A stretch of DNA of 64,000 nt, taken from assembly GCF_016808095.1 (NCBI RefSeq), contig NC_068976.1, positions 36,849,871-36,913,870 on the forward strand. Direction: 5' to 3'. This stretch comes from Vigna angularis (Eukaryota; Streptophyta; Magnoliopsida; Fabales; Fabaceae). Every line of letters starts with the position of its first letter. Position 1 is the stretch's first letter. Below are positions 19,598 to 31,493 of the stretch, piece by piece. A program made the translations under genes and the position numbers. Under the pieces are notes generated by a model. That model saw only the letters and a program-made list of their open reading frames with translations. It searched no databases and had not been told where the DNA came from.

Positions 19598-22594
19598 CTA
19601 AAAATCTACATAGTCTTCAGAAAGATGTTCATCCTCCTGGTCATCTGTAGATGGCTGGACTGGTGTGGGCTGGACTGGTGTGGGCTGGACTGGTGTGGGC
19701 TGATGAGGGACGGCGGGTGACAGGGAGGGTCGTGGCTGGGTCGGAGGGGTAATGGAAGGAGTGTCTGAAGTTTGAGGCAGCGCTCTCATGACCAGGGTCT
19801 TGAAGCTTGAGAACTCATCTCTCAAGTCACTATATTCTTCTCTCAATGCACGGTTTTCCTGGTCACGTTGGTCCAATAGCTGTGTCAAGCGCTGGATGGC
19901 CTCGTCAGCAGAAGAGGTGGAAGAAGAAGGTTGATGCTTCAGTGTACCTCCTTTCGATGCTGTATAGTTTGCAGCAAGTTGTCCTGCACCGTAGACTCGT
20001 CCCTTTTTCTTCCCACCAACGACATCGACCCAGCACTGTGTCCTACGGATGTCGTCATCTGTATTACTCGTATCATCCGGTGTAGGAGCTGACCCATGTT
20101 CGGATCTAACCTGTGAAAGTCTCATAGAAAAATCTTCCTGTTCAAACAATAAAAGCAATGTCAGAGAATGATGAAGATAACATAATCATGTGGATTACTA
20201 ATACTAGGAGTGCTATTTGCTTACATGAGTCTTGCGAGACCTTTCATCAACGAATTCATTAGTGCCCTTCCGAACATGGGTCTGTGCAAAGACCTCGTCA
20301 ACATGGACCGCTCGTCCAAGAGCTTGTGCCTGTAACATAATTTAGACTTAACATGGAATCCAATTATGTGGAAACCAAAGGAGATAAACCCAGCTTTTTC
20401 CAATCCAAATTCGAAATTTAACTGTGACTAAAAACCAAACAGCAACTAAAATGTACACTGCAGCAGCAAATTGAGTAGAAAAATGATGGTTTCAGTGGTA
20501 AAAATGAGTGGCAGTGGTTTTAGGGATCAAATGACACCTAAAGGAAGTTTATATCATCATATTGAACATGTAGAAGCAGTGAAACAAGCAAGAAAAAATC
20601 TACTGCAGAATTTCAGTTGTGCACTTGGTAAAAGTGACCAAAATTTGGTCATGTAGCAAGTATATTTCGGTTTGGCTCAAAATTGACCATATGAACAATA
20701 GAAAACAACTTTCAATTCACCAAAAATGACTCCATAAGCAATGAAACACAACCAAAACAGTCAAGCTCTCAATACGAGGTGTGCACTTGCAAATTTAAGG
20801 CAAAAGTGATGGTTCAAAAGGTGATTTGGTACAGTGGCTGGAGAAAGACCAAACGAACAGTGCTAACAACTTTAAACCATCAAATTGAAAATGTTTAAGC
20901 ACTAAGACAGTCAAGGGACACAATGCAGCAGAAAATCACAAGTTCACTTCCACATTTAGGCAAAATTTGGTGGTTTAATGGGTCATTCTGCATAAACACG
21001 TTTGGAAACATTATTTGATGGTTGGGGCAACTTTTATCATCAATTTGAACATGTTTAGACACTAAGACAGCAAAGAATCACACTGCACTAGAAAATCACT
21101 ACTTCACTTCCAAAATAAGGCAAAATTGATGGTTTAGGAAGTGATTTTGCATATGAGCTCAAATTTGACCAAATGAACAGTGCATACATGTTTCAAATGG
21201 TAAAATACAGTTGCACAAATGTGTAAAATGCATTGAAATGGACAGATTCAACAAAACACCCCTGCTGTAGCCAATTATGCAGCACTTTTTACTAAAAAAA
21301 TTGCACTAGAATTCAAGGAAACACTTCAATCATGTTTATCATCATCAAATAAATTTGTTCAAAGTTGTAGATGCAAAAAAAATCTGAACAAAACAGATTG
21401 CACATGTCAAACCAGAGAAGTATTTTTATGCAGATTTTTAAATAAGTTTATGATGAACTCAACCACTCATTTTGCAATTAAGTGATTAATATGAGTTGCT
21501 ACACCTTTAGCAATGCTTATCAACATCAAACATACTTGCACAATGCTTAAGAGACAAGAAAATCTGGACAGAAACAGCTTGAAGAGATTACCATACGAAT
21601 GGCATGCTCGTGAATCGTGATCGACCCACCAGTATGCAAGGCACCACCCCTTTCAGACGATCTATTCTTCTGGGCTGTAGCAGACTTCTTACGAAACTCT
21701 ACTGTGTTCCAATGTGCAAGCAAAGAGTTCCAAATAATTTCGCCCATCCAGTCAGGGCGCTCCCCTGCAATCCTGGCATCCCTAAACATCTCTGAGAGCC
21801 GATGAGATGCTTTCATGTGAAAATTTCTATGAATTTGACTTTCATGCTCAGCTTTCCACTGCACCTTCTTCTGTAATGATGAACAAAACAAACATTGATT
21901 AAGACATGGTAAGATATGAATGATAATTAATTTAAAGTGTTGTTGACCTTAAAACGCTCCCAGAATGGCTTTCTGTCGTCTATAGGTATGGCTCCCCAAG
22001 TAGGCCATGGAGTCAAATACTGTTGCTTAATTGAACGTGTTATGGCCTGGGAAGCAACTCTGGAGGGAATAAACCTTCATATAAATAAATAAAAGTCATT
22101 TCAGTAAAGAAAGTTTAAAACATCAATCAAAGTTAAAACTGGGATTAAAGTATTTACCCTTTTCCATATGGCTCAATCCATGGTCGATCATGGAAAGGCG
22201 GGTCAACATCTTCAGCATCACCAGCTGAACGCGGTGTAGAAGATGAGGAAGCTATAGAAGTAGGGTCAGGGGGAGGAGTGGGGGTAATAACCTCAGGGGG
22301 AGGAGTGGGGGTAATAATGACAGGGGGAGGAGTGGGAATAATAATCACAGGGGGAGGCAGAGGCTCTTCTGCATGGGTAGGAGCAGGAGGGTGTACAACA
22401 GGGGTAGGAGGAGGAGGATGTACTGCAGGGGTAGGAGAAGGAGGGTGTACTGCAGGAGTAGAGGGAGGTTGTACTGTACGGGTAGGTAGTGTACTAGGCA
22501 CCCTAAGTACATACTTTGGGGCCTTCCGTTGCCTTTTTTTAGGCCTGGCTACCCCTTTTCCTTTATCAGGTTTATCTGAACCTTGTCCTGTCAT
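19598..22594 (-). CDS. Transposase_24 (Ptta/En/Spm) family protein, five exons, element B
   Basis: Mirror copy of the element A gene with exons 22158-22594, 21948-22074, 21592-21870, 20225-20329 and 19598-20137 on the minus strand. The predicted exon segments that I compared are identical in sequence to those of A, and all splice borders are kept. This implies very recent duplication by transposition. Two intact copies in opposite orientation could yield convergent transcripts with extensive complementarity. Confidence 0.8.
20330..21591. repeat. Degenerate ~160-bp tandem repeats in the transposase intron (element B)
   Basis: On the plus strand CTAAGACAG recurs at 20904 and 21064. GATTAATATGAGTTGCTA (near 21484) with a GATGAACTC upstream is matched by GATTAATATGAGTTGCTA near 61228 in the E1 leader, also with a GATGAACTC upstream. 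Confidence 0.6.
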
Positions 22595-22661
22595 TGCTGC
22601 ATTTGAAATGTTTACACATAAAGTGAAACAATAGAAAAGAATAAGAAAGGATCACTATAAA

Positions 22662-23333
22662 TTAAAACATTGAAACACATCTTTTGGCTTGATAACAATT
22701 CTTCGGAATAGAATTGTTTGGTGGTGTCAGATCTAAAATCAATTTTGTATAGTGATCCACTGCTTGATTGGGAACGTTCCAATTAGATTTACCAGCCAAC
22801 AGTCTGATGGACACTGACAACTTTGACTCAGATGAACCTTCAAATACAGGTAGATTTGCCTCTGTCAGTAATTTGTAAAACCTCTGAGTGGCTTCATTTG
22901 GAGACTGTTCATCATGACTACCGTTTGCTTCTTGTTCGTCATGTCGATGAAGAGCATTGTTGACCATCTCTTGCATATAGGCAAATTGATCTATCTCAGA
23001 TGTATGTACAACAGTATTCGAACCTGATGCAAGCCGATTTTGAACTCTATTGGAGGTCGAAGGATTTTCTTCACCATGAAATGTCCAAACCGTGTAATTA
23101 GGCATGAACCCTTTTTGGTATAGGTGAACTTTAATCTCTTCATCTTTCAAAATCCTTGTACATTCGCACTTCATGCATGGGCATCGAATCCCTCCATCAA
23201 TGGCATAATAATGACTGCGTCGAGCCGTCTCCACAAACTCTTGAACTCCGATGACAAAAGATTCCTTCAAACCTCTCCTTCCGCTATAACAACGGTCGTA
23301 CATCCATGCACGATGGTTGAGAAAATAGGCCAT
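22662..23333 (-). CDS. TNPD-like transposase N-terminal region, element B
   Basis: Same 223 residues as the element A copy, starting at the ATG at 23333. Because of a one-base difference in the adjacent homopolymer, the frame stays open upstream to 23444 and adds MFKLPSMFDLNSNRFITYVA and so on. That extension is hydrophobic, absent from copy A, and probably not translated. Confidence 0.75.
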   Translation of the reverse strand: MAYFLNHRAWMYDRCYSGRRGLKESFVIGVQEFVETARRSHYYAIDGGIRCPCMKCECTRILKDEEIKVHLYQKGFMPNYTVWTFHGEENPSTSNRVQNRLASGSNTVVHTSEIDQFAYMQEMVNNALHRHDEQEANGSHDEQSPNEATQRFYKLLTEANLPVFEGSSESKLSVSIRLLAGKSNWNVPNQAVDHYTKLILDLTPPNNSIPKNCYQAKRCVSMF

Positions 23334-23683
23334 GTTCTGTGACAAGCCAAAAAAAAAAATCATTGTCAAAACAGCAACACTCCATGCGACATAAGTAATA
23401 AACCTATTACTATTCAAGTCGAACATGGAAGGCAATTTGAACACTTCGGTTACTTTAGGTGAATTCCCAATTTCTCACCTATTAGTACACTTTTTTAGGT
23501 TTTACTTTAGAATAGTTTAAGACTAATTCTACTTAGTGTAGTTTAGTGTAGTTAGTGGAGTTTAGCCTATCTCATTCTTCAAAGTTTGTTTATGCTATTT
23601 TAGTTTAATTCAATTGGTGTGAAGTGATTTTCTTTAGTTCACTTTGGTGGAAGTTGATTGGTTAAAGTGATTTTCCTTTCAGC

Positions 23684-23690
23684 TATAAAA
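23684..23690 (+). promoter_or_regulatory. TATA box facing the captured gene fragments (element B)
   Basis: CAGCTATAAAATGG on the plus strand, reading toward the captured fragments at 24645-28316. Mirror of the site at 14152-14158. Confidence 0.45.
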
Positions 23691-24644
23691 TGGTCCCTAT
23701 GTGGGCACATTCCTACACCTCTTACAAAGAGTGTGATGGGTGTGAGGGTTTTGGGTTTCTCTTCTTCGAAGTGGAAGAGAAGGTGGAATGAGTGAGGGTT
23801 GTGGGTTTTGTCTTATTTGGTTTGATCACATTTAGGGTAAAAAAAGTCAACCTGAGCAATCAAGCATGATCAATTTGAAAAATATTCTAACTCTAAAACA
23901 ATGATATCATTAGCTTGGGAACTTAGAATGTCAATAATTGATACAAGTAAGAAATAACAGTTATGAAACACATAGGGAGTCAAAAGGAACGTAAGATATG
24001 TGGTAGAATAGATTTCAAAATGCAATGCCTTTGATGCAGCAATCAAAATAAGCTTTCTATATCACAAATCTGCAACTATACCACAAAAAATGCTGAAATA
24101 TTGGTGGTTTGAATGGTCATTTTGCACAAAAGTGTTTATAATCATAATTTTATGGTTTTAGCAACTTTTCTTTATGAAATATGACTTGTACAAGCTGCCA
24201 GCACATGCTAAATATGATTAAATCAAAATATCACTGTTTCAATTGCTCTTTAACACCAACTTTAACCATTTTCACCAACCAAATTCAAGCATAAGAATCA
24301 AATTGGATTGTCATCATGTAATCTGACTCTAGGACAACAATTGAGATGTGAATAACACTCTAGGAGTGAATTCAAAGATGTCCAGAGGTGAGTTCTAAGC
24401 TGGATACATGAGAAAGAGACAAGATTGGCAAAATTACTTTTAAGCACGAGAATAGGGGACAACAAAGTAGAAACCAAGAAACCTATCACATGCTACCTAG
24501 GCCTCAGAACAATGAGGTTATGGACTTCTAATACTTTAGCAAGTCATGAATAAGATTAAGTTATCATGACAAATTCAGTAAACCATTGTTCTTGCAGCAA
24601 CAGCCCAAGTTTATGGCTATTGGTGTCAAATTTGCTTGAAATAT

Positions 24645-25035
24645 GGTCACACTGCCACAGTCAGAGGCTTTGACTTCATTGACAGAATAAAGACCCTTGT
24701 TGAGTTTGAATGCCCTGGCGTGGTCTCTTGTGCTGAAGTATAAGCAGTAAACCATTGATGTCACCATAGACACCATTGTAGCCACAGTAAGAGCTTAATC
24801 TTTATCAAGAAAGCTGAAGTATAAGCACAAAACAGTTCTGCTTAGTCTCTATCTTGACACTTTGATTTTGATAACAAAAAAATACTCATTATGGAGGAAA
24901 GTTCCGACAGGTTGAAGAGATGGGGTAGTCTCTATCTTGGAGGAAGCCAGAAATAACATTCCTGCTCCATTTGACAACATCACCACCCTGCAAACATTGT
25001 TTGCCAACCAAGGACTTGATTTGAAGGACTTGATT
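24645..25035 (+). pseudogene. Captured class III peroxidase fragment, element B
   Basis: Plus-strand mirror of the element A fragment. Blocks 24645-24743 (VRGFDFIDRIKTL...) and 24901-25035 (VPTG, stop, RDGVVSILEEARNN...) carry the same in-frame stop, so the damage predates the duplication of the element. Confidence 0.75.
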
Positions 25036-26331
25036 CTGCATCTGCAGTCACTGTACTCTATTTTATACTTTTATTTCAAAAGTTCAGACATTTCAAAGTT
25101 TGCTTCCATATCCTCAACACCATTATTATTTTAATAGACATCCATGTACTTAGAAACTTGAATTAGTTTGACTTATAAATAGATTGTTGTTGGGTACTGT
25201 GGAAGACAAGAGGATGAAGTGTTTCTATGGTGTTGAACAACTATAAGCTACTGCTAATAGGGCAACTTGGTTTAGAAAATTTAAACAAGGAAACTGATGA
25301 AATCTAATTGAGATTCCAGGTCAGTGTTTGACTATACCAACCCTCCAAGTGGTGAAATCTACTTGAGATTCCAGGTCAGTGGCAGTGCAGGGATTTATTG
25401 GGTTCAGTCCAGGAATGCTATCTCTAGTGAAACCAGACAATGTTGTTATCACTTGTCTTCCTCCGGTTGCATACATTTTTACTTATGAATACATATGTCA
25501 AGTTTCACTAAATCCAAATAAGAAAACAAAGTCCTTGACTGTGACAAGTTACAGTGTGTAGTGTTTAACTTACATGTATATATAATGATATTTTGTAATT
25601 GAATTATCCTTACACTAACACAAAAAATTGTCTTTTACATCAAACGATCAAATTGGTACTATATATCTAACAATGGAATTCACACGGTACTCTTCTCTTA
25701 GAAATCAATCTCAACATTATAGCACCATAAAGAACATACAATTATTTTCATAACCAAATCACAAAAACACATACATATGAACTTAACTCAAATCAATAAC
25801 AGAAACTAAAAAAAAACTAAAACAGAAACTAAAAAAAATCAGAAACTAAAACAGAAACTAAAAAAAAGTTCAAATGGGTGAAAACAAAACCTGTGATTTC
25901 CCAGCTGGGTAAAAAATCAGAATGGTAGAGCATCTCATAAAAGTAATTGTTTATTGGATTGATACACACAGGTTTAAAATGAAACCAAAATATTTTGCAG
26001 TTTGATAGGAAAAGAATGTCAGCAGAACCTGACATCATAATTTAAGAGGGCAGAGTGTCCATATCCAAGCAGGAATAGTGGGTTCATTTTTTGAATCCCA
26101 AGAAAACAAACTCTCATTATCCTTCCTGTCTCACCCTAGCTAGAAAGGGACACATCAACCCTAATTTTAGGTGCAGGTAATCATCATTTATATTCACCGC
26201 TTCAGTGTTTGATGTCTTATTTTTTTCATTTTCTTTTTCTCACTCTTAAATTTATTTCATTTATTGTTATGGACTGTGCTGACAGGGCTGAGTTTTTTCA
26301 TTATATATAGCTTCCCTTACTCTCACATCTC
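25036..26331. other. Element B: captured or filler sequence, not identified
   Basis: Mirror of 11500-12806. The open frame 25379-25561 differs from its A copy by a leucine/proline change (a single C/T substitution). No family recognised. Confidence 0.4.
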
Positions 26332-26580
26332 GTGCCACTCTTCAAAGCTGAGCAGAACTCACAAGAAACACTCTTTCAGCTCAACTTCAACCACCTTTGT
26401 CTAGGTTTTCAACATGTCTTGTGTAATGCAGCACAAGCTCTTGAAGCTCTTGGACATGATTCTCCAACTCCTGCAGGCTACGGGAAGTCCACTGGAAAAG
26501 ATACCAAGGTGTACTATAGAGGCAGACCTCCTCAAGGAATCAGAACTGATTGGGTAATGCATGAGTGTTGCTTCAAGTAG
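26332..26580 (+). pseudogene. Captured NAC-domain fragment, element B
   Basis: Identical in translation to the 11251-11499 copy. The NAC-like part is 26461-26574, with the same internal deletion. Confidence 0.65.
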
Positions 26581-26775
26581 AGGACCCCAGCAACATTCCA
26601 AGAAAGAAATAAAATAATCCGAAAGATAATCACATATCATTCCAGGCAAGGTTTCAGTGTGAAATGAAATTTGTTTCATAGCATTACTTGAAATTAATTA
26701 CAGTGTGTTTGACAAAATGACTGAACAAAAGGAAACTGACATGGTTTGTTTGGTTTTTGTGATGAATGAAAACAG

Positions 26776-26940
26776 TGTCAAAGCATGGGAGTAGTGGAGA
26801 AGAAGCTTGAGGAAATGGAGTGGAAGAAGCCGGGATCAAAGTGGATCAGTTGTTTTTTCATGACCCACATGGGTTCATGATTGAGATATGCAACTGTGAT
26901 ATCCTTCCCGTGATTCCCTTACCAAGTGACATGGTTAGGT
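26776..26940 (+). pseudogene. Captured glyoxalase-like fragment, element B
   Basis: Plus-strand mirror of 10891-11055. It carries the same frame break between EKKLEEME and GIKVDQLFFHDPHGF. Confidence 0.7.
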
Positions 26941-27036
26941 GATGCTCTATAACGAACCTTCAGATGCTTCAACAGAGACAGACACACCAAATTGTGAAAC
27001 AGGACTCAGCTTTAATGTTATCTTCAGTATTTCACT

Positions 27037-28316
27037 ACCTTGGAAAATGGTGGTTCACCTGTTCAAAATTTTTCTACTGCTGCTGAGGATGCAAGATTAG
27101 CGTCTCTTATTTCACTTGATAGAATATTGAAGCAAGTCAAGGTTTCTTTTTTCTTATTTTGAAATCTGTTCTTCAAAATTTGGTGTTGTGCTAGCAAATA
27201 CTCAATAATTCATGGTATAATTTGAACAGGATATAACTAAACTTTCTACTGTGAACACCATCGAGAAAAGTAAGAAAAGAACGGTGCTTGGTTCTCTAGA
27301 CAAACTGACAGAACAAATGTCTTCACTTCTTGAAATTGATCATCCATGTGCTCAGAGGTACATTGCAGATGCTCGCAGAGTGGTTGAGGTAAGCAAATTG
27401 ATGCTCCATATGGCTAGATTGTATTTTGAGTTGTGAAGGAATCAGATTATGCTCATTCTGAATTCGGCATACTCAGTTTCGACTAAAATCACAACTTTTT
27501 CTCTGGGGAAAAAACATTCTCATCATAATCACAGGAACAAGGCCATTGGGTGGGTGGGTGCGGGAGTAGCTGACGCCTTCTGAAAATTGCCATTTATGTA
27601 CTCTGTCGTACCTTTTAAAAAGTCTCTCTTTATGTTTCCCAAGATTTATCTGACTTTTCTGTATTTGACTATTTTATCATTTTTTTAAAATTGTTAACTA
27701 AGTTTGTGTTATCAACCCAGTTATATACTTAAGAAATGCTGTACCCGAAACAAAAAGGAAAAGTAGGGAATGAAATGATAAAAACAATTTGAAATGCTTT
27801 TCTATCTCAGCATTTCTGGTAAAATTGGGTCTATGTCCGACTTATGTTGAGTTTTTTGATTCCTAAACCTCTTTTATGATGCAGTCAATTCCTGAAGAAG
27901 ATGACCGCAGTCAGAACCTATCACATTCTCGTATGTCATCTACTGATACAGGCTCTGGGTCTGGAACTGATGTGGCACAGTGGAACGTCCTTCAATTCAA
28001 TACGGGTAATACCTCCTCATTTTTAATAAAATGTGGAGCAAACTCAAATTCAGAACTAATCATTAAAGCCGAGGCTCGAGTTCAGGAACCTAAAGAAGGT
28101 GAGATTGTGAGGGTTGCCCCAAGGCCGTCCATTTTGGAAAATTTGAGCTTGGAGGAAATGAAACAAGTATTTGCTGAACTACCCGAGGCTCTAAGATTGC
28201 TTGCCCTAGCAAGGACTGCAGATGGAACTCGAGCACGATATTCTAGATTATATAGGACTATTTCTAAAAAATGCATTAGCAATCAAAATGACTACTTTGA
28301 ACAATATTTTCTGTAA
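27037..28316 (+). pseudogene. Captured kinesin-like fragment, element B
   Basis: Exons 27037-27141, 27230-27388 and 27885-28316 with the same GT/AG introns as the A copy. The last exon gives an identical 146-codon open frame when read from 27876. Confidence 0.6.
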
Positions 28317-28870
28317 AAAATCATATTGCACAAACTCATTCTGGGCATACATTGAACAAAGTCAGAACACATTCTTCTTAGCTTTTATAGTTCATCAATG
28401 AAAATGACAACTTACCTCGACGGTAGCCCCTTCGATAGCCTCTGAAGCGGTACTGGAAGACCTTGTCACAGAGCGACACTCCCCTGGTTGCGCCGCCTCC
28501 TCTACGCCGCCTCCTCCAATATCCTCCCTCGAGAATGGTATAGCCTTCAACTAAACCACCCACCACCTTCCTCAGCTCAGAACACTGCAAAACGCTACAA
28601 GAAGAAAGGTTCCACCACTGATGCCTAATCGAAAACAGTAACAGGGAAAGAAAATGAGATGGGAGAATGGGAGACTTCACCTATAATGGAAGACTGGGGA
28701 AGAATCGTATCCCAGTTATGGTTAGGGTGGGAAGAAGTCTGCACACGCCACACAGTCAGTTCGTCTGAGGGAGGAAGGGCACAGAATCTCAATATTGGGG
28801 AAGAAGGGGTTTTCGCGAAATGAGAGGGAGGGAAATGTGTCACTTTCTAATTTCATATACATCATTCACT

Positions 28871-29044
28871 TACCGACGGTCATAGGCCTTCGGTAATCAC
28901 TCCTGTCCATTACAGACGGCCAATACCCTTCGGTAAAGAGATACTACACAAGCCTTCGGAAAATCCTTCGGTAAACTACATTTACCGAAGGCCACAAAGT
29001 CCTTCGGTAATTTGCCTTCGGAAATAATTATTTTTCCAGTAGTG
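28871..29044. repeat. 5' terminus and sub-terminal array of element B
   Basis: Mirror of 8787-8960: copies of CCTTCGGTAA and its complement, ending TTTTTCCAGTAGTG. Confidence 0.85.
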
Positions 29045-29155
29045 AGAACATTCTAAGACTTAGAAAGAAAGGATCCTTTTGTTTATTGAACTTCCCTTTC
29101 TTAGTCTTAAGTTGATACTTCTTTGGATGGAAAGTCCCTAAAGGGGTTGCCATCA

Positions 29156-29170
29156 TTCCCTCCCTCTTTA
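29156..29170 (-). other. E1 polypurine tract
   Basis: Minus strand AAAGAGGGAGGGAA directly before the LTR start TGATGGCAAC. It is the plus-strand DNA priming site of the retrotransposon. Confidence 0.7.
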
Positions 29171-29467
29171 AAAACGATTTGTCCTCAAATCGGGAAGAAA
29201 GAAAGAAGCACAACTTTGGTTTCTATTTTCCACCTGGGTCAAAAATATATCTACAAAAAATAGCAACAATTAGTATGAGTAAAAGCATGTATGCAAAGAT
29301 AAGAAGATAAAACGAAGGCCTTTTGAGAAAAATTTTATCAGAAGAAGTCGTGGCCTTTAATTTATTTTTGGTTTCACTTTGTTTGGAACATTCCCCATGT
29401 TGAAATGTAGAAACAAAGTGATGTTTTTGAGAAGAAGAGTCAAGGTATTAACCTGTTAATGAAGAAG
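29171..29467 (-). other. E1 3' untranslated remnant, pol deleted
   Basis: About 300 bp between the protease fragment and the polypurine tract, with no reverse transcriptase, RNase H or integrase sequence. The bulk of pol has been lost from E1. Confidence 0.6.
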
Positions 29468-29862
29468 TTAACAACATGCATACCTTGGTCTCCATCTTCT
29501 TTTCTTGAGAAGGTTGCTTTTCCAACCTATTTTCTTGTTTTCTTTCTTTTTCAATTTTTTTTTGATTGTTATCTCATCCTCTTTCACTTGTTTAGGTGTA
29601 AGAGGAATCATTGTGATTTGATTTCCTTTATGGAGGAAAGTTATTTTGTTGGTATAGCCATCATGAGTGGAATTATGATCAAATTGCCATGGCCTACTGA
29701 GTAGAACATGCCCAGCATCCATTGGAACAACATCACATAAAACTATTTCTTCATAGTTGCCAATGGATATTGGTATGTTTACTTGTGTGTTCACTACTAT
29801 TTCGTCATCAACTTTTATCCATTGAAGCTTATAAGGTTTGGGATGAGGAATAGTAGGTAAGG
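29468..29862 (-). pseudogene. E1 protease region, downstream half
   Basis: Minus-strand frame reading [40 protein letters not shown] and HVLLSRPWQFDHNSTHDGYT, closely related to the stretch after the protease active site in E3. It then runs into a lysine-rich end and a stop. The upstream half, with the active site, is at 56495-56941 on the other side of E2. The apparent extension of the frame past 29862 is E2 LTR sequence. Confidence 0.8.
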
Positions 29863-31493
29863 TGTTAATCCAAAAACTTGTTGGGCTCAATTTCGGCAAG
29901 CGTACCGAATCGTTCAAGTAATAAACCGGTAAAATCGGGTATCGTTTTCCCAAGAGACTCGTAATACTAGAGAATTGTGCGATTAACAACTCATATAGAC
30001 TCAAGAACATAACATCAATTTACAAACAAGTGTAGAAATGTAAATTCATACATAATTACAAGGTTGGACTTTGGTATTGAAGGCACTTGGAAATGAAAAA
30101 GACTAGAAATGGTATGAAATGACATTGTTAAGGCTAGTTTTCACCAATGCACTCTTGTGTATGACCAATTTCGTCTCCTCTCTATCAATTTACTAAAGTC
30201 AATCCACTAAAACACTCTAGCCCTAATCCCTTAGGTGAAAGAGCCTAGGTTTTCCTTATCAAACTCCAATCCCTTGGACAATCTAACAAGCAAAACCCGC
30301 ATTAAAGAGTTAAGATCTAAGACAACATGTGAATCATCTTCCATCCCTAGAATCAATGACCCACAAGGACTCCTATTTCAGTTCTGGGTTTCATCTTACG
30401 TCCCCATAATCCATAAAACCCCAAAATCAAGTCATGAACGTCCCCATTACATGCAAGCTTTAAGATTGGAAACAAGAATACTAGCAATTGATAGAAAAGG
30501 CATATATATAATCAAATCATTCAACAATTACACAAGATTCAAAGGCTACAACTAATCCCTAACAAGATGGGTTTGGTTCTCCATTTCCATGGAGAACCCT
30601 AAAGCTTACAAACATGGAAGATGGAAGAAGAAGGAGACGCAAAGGAAGAGGAGGAGATGTTCCCACAAGCTCCTCGCGCCCTCCATGAGCTCCAGACGTG
30701 AAATCGCGCCTCCAAAGAACCAAAGACGGTAACCCCTTCGTGTTTCTGGGTTAAATAGACACATCAGCAAAAGTCGCGCCCAGCGTCCCTTCTGTCTCGC
30801 GCCCGGGCGCGAGGCTCTCGGAAAAAATCAAAAACTCACAAAAAGTCGCGCCCGGCGCCCCTTCTATCTCGCGCCCGGGCGCGAGCCTCTCGCAAAAAGT
30901 CGCGCCCGGCGCCCAGTCGCGCCCGGCGCGGACCATCTGGATAGGACGAGCGTCCTCTTCTCTGGCCTGGACGAGCGTCCTAAATCTTGGACGAGCGTCC
31001 TCTTATCGCTCTGGACGAGCGTCCTCTTAACTCTCTGGACGAGCGTCCTCTCTGCCTTGCCGAATGAGAGTCCTCTGCCTGGCTGGACGAGCGTCCTCTG
31101 CCTAGCTCGCTGGACGTCTTCTCTGGACGAGCGTCCTATTAACTCCTGGACGAGCGTCCTCTGCTCTGACGAGCGTCCTGCCTGGCTTGGACGAGCGTCC
31201 TCTTCTGCGTTTCTGGACGAGCGTCCGCTTTGCGACGAGCGTTCTTGCGCTGCTGATGGCATTTCTGCATGTGCTTGCTTCATGGTCTAGTTCTATACAT
31301 TGTTGGAGACTCTTCCAAGCTCATTTTTAGCTACAAAATAAGGGATTATTGATGAAAGTACATCAAAGTAGCCAAAAACACAATTATTTAGAAAACAAGA
31401 CAAAACAAGGGGATTAAGCAAGTTATAAGTTAGAAAGGAGTTGATTTTGCTACTAAAATGATGCTTAAAATATGGTAAAATTTAGCATTATCA
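29863..31493 (-). repeat. E2 3' LTR
   Basis: 1631 bp, TGTTAATCC...ATTATCA. It has 26 bp (30572-30597 region, 'ggttctccatttccatggagaaccct') that are missing from the other LTR, and about 13 substitutions relative to it. It contains GC-rich CGCGCCCGGGCGCGAG palindromes (30770-30930) and the array below. Confidence 0.9.
30945..31237. repeat. GGACGAGCGTCC hairpin array (E2 3' LTR)
   Basis: About 13 units spaced irregularly by ~14-30 bp, ten of them exact copies of GGACGAGCGTCC by my count. Each unit can fold on itself (GGACG/CGTCC). Spacers are C/T-rich. Confidence 0.9.

Larger units (their letters stand above)
19108..29044 (-). mobile_element. CACTA element B (9,937 bp), TSD AGA
   Basis: Same ends as element A in reverse orientation: CACTACAGTAATGAAGGGCA at 19108 and CCAGTAGTG ending at 29044, flanked by AGA at 19105-19107 and 29045-29047. 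By eye it differs from element A by a handful of substitutions, one 12-bp minisatellite unit, one homopolymer base and 81 bp of 3' sub-terminal repeats. The own 3-bp duplication, distinct from that of A, shows a separate insertion. Confidence 0.93.
8389..29155 (-). repeat. E1 3' LTR, split by two CACTA elements
   Basis: Segments 8389-8786, 18820-19107 and 29048-29155 join into a ~794-bp LTR that starts TGATAG and ends GCCATCA at 29155 (plus-strand reading), next to the purine tract of the minus strand. Its layout parallels that of the E3 LTR (shared 'gaaggaagctagagga' motif and a common LTR start). Confidence 0.75.

Noticed and set aside
8787..29044. One giant 20-kb element with long inverted repeats
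   Set aside because: The outermost flanks are CAA and AGA and do not match, while each half has its own CACTA ends and matching 3-bp duplication.
30945..31237. CRISPR-like appearance of the GGACGAGCGTCC array
   Set aside because: Units are too short and spacing irregular, spacers are low-complexity, the array is inside an LTR and is duplicated in the other LTR; the genome is eukaryotic.
30751..31283. Arginine/serine-rich frames in the E2 LTR
   Set aside because: Translations of the hairpin array and the GC palindromes; similar frames recur in the second LTR.
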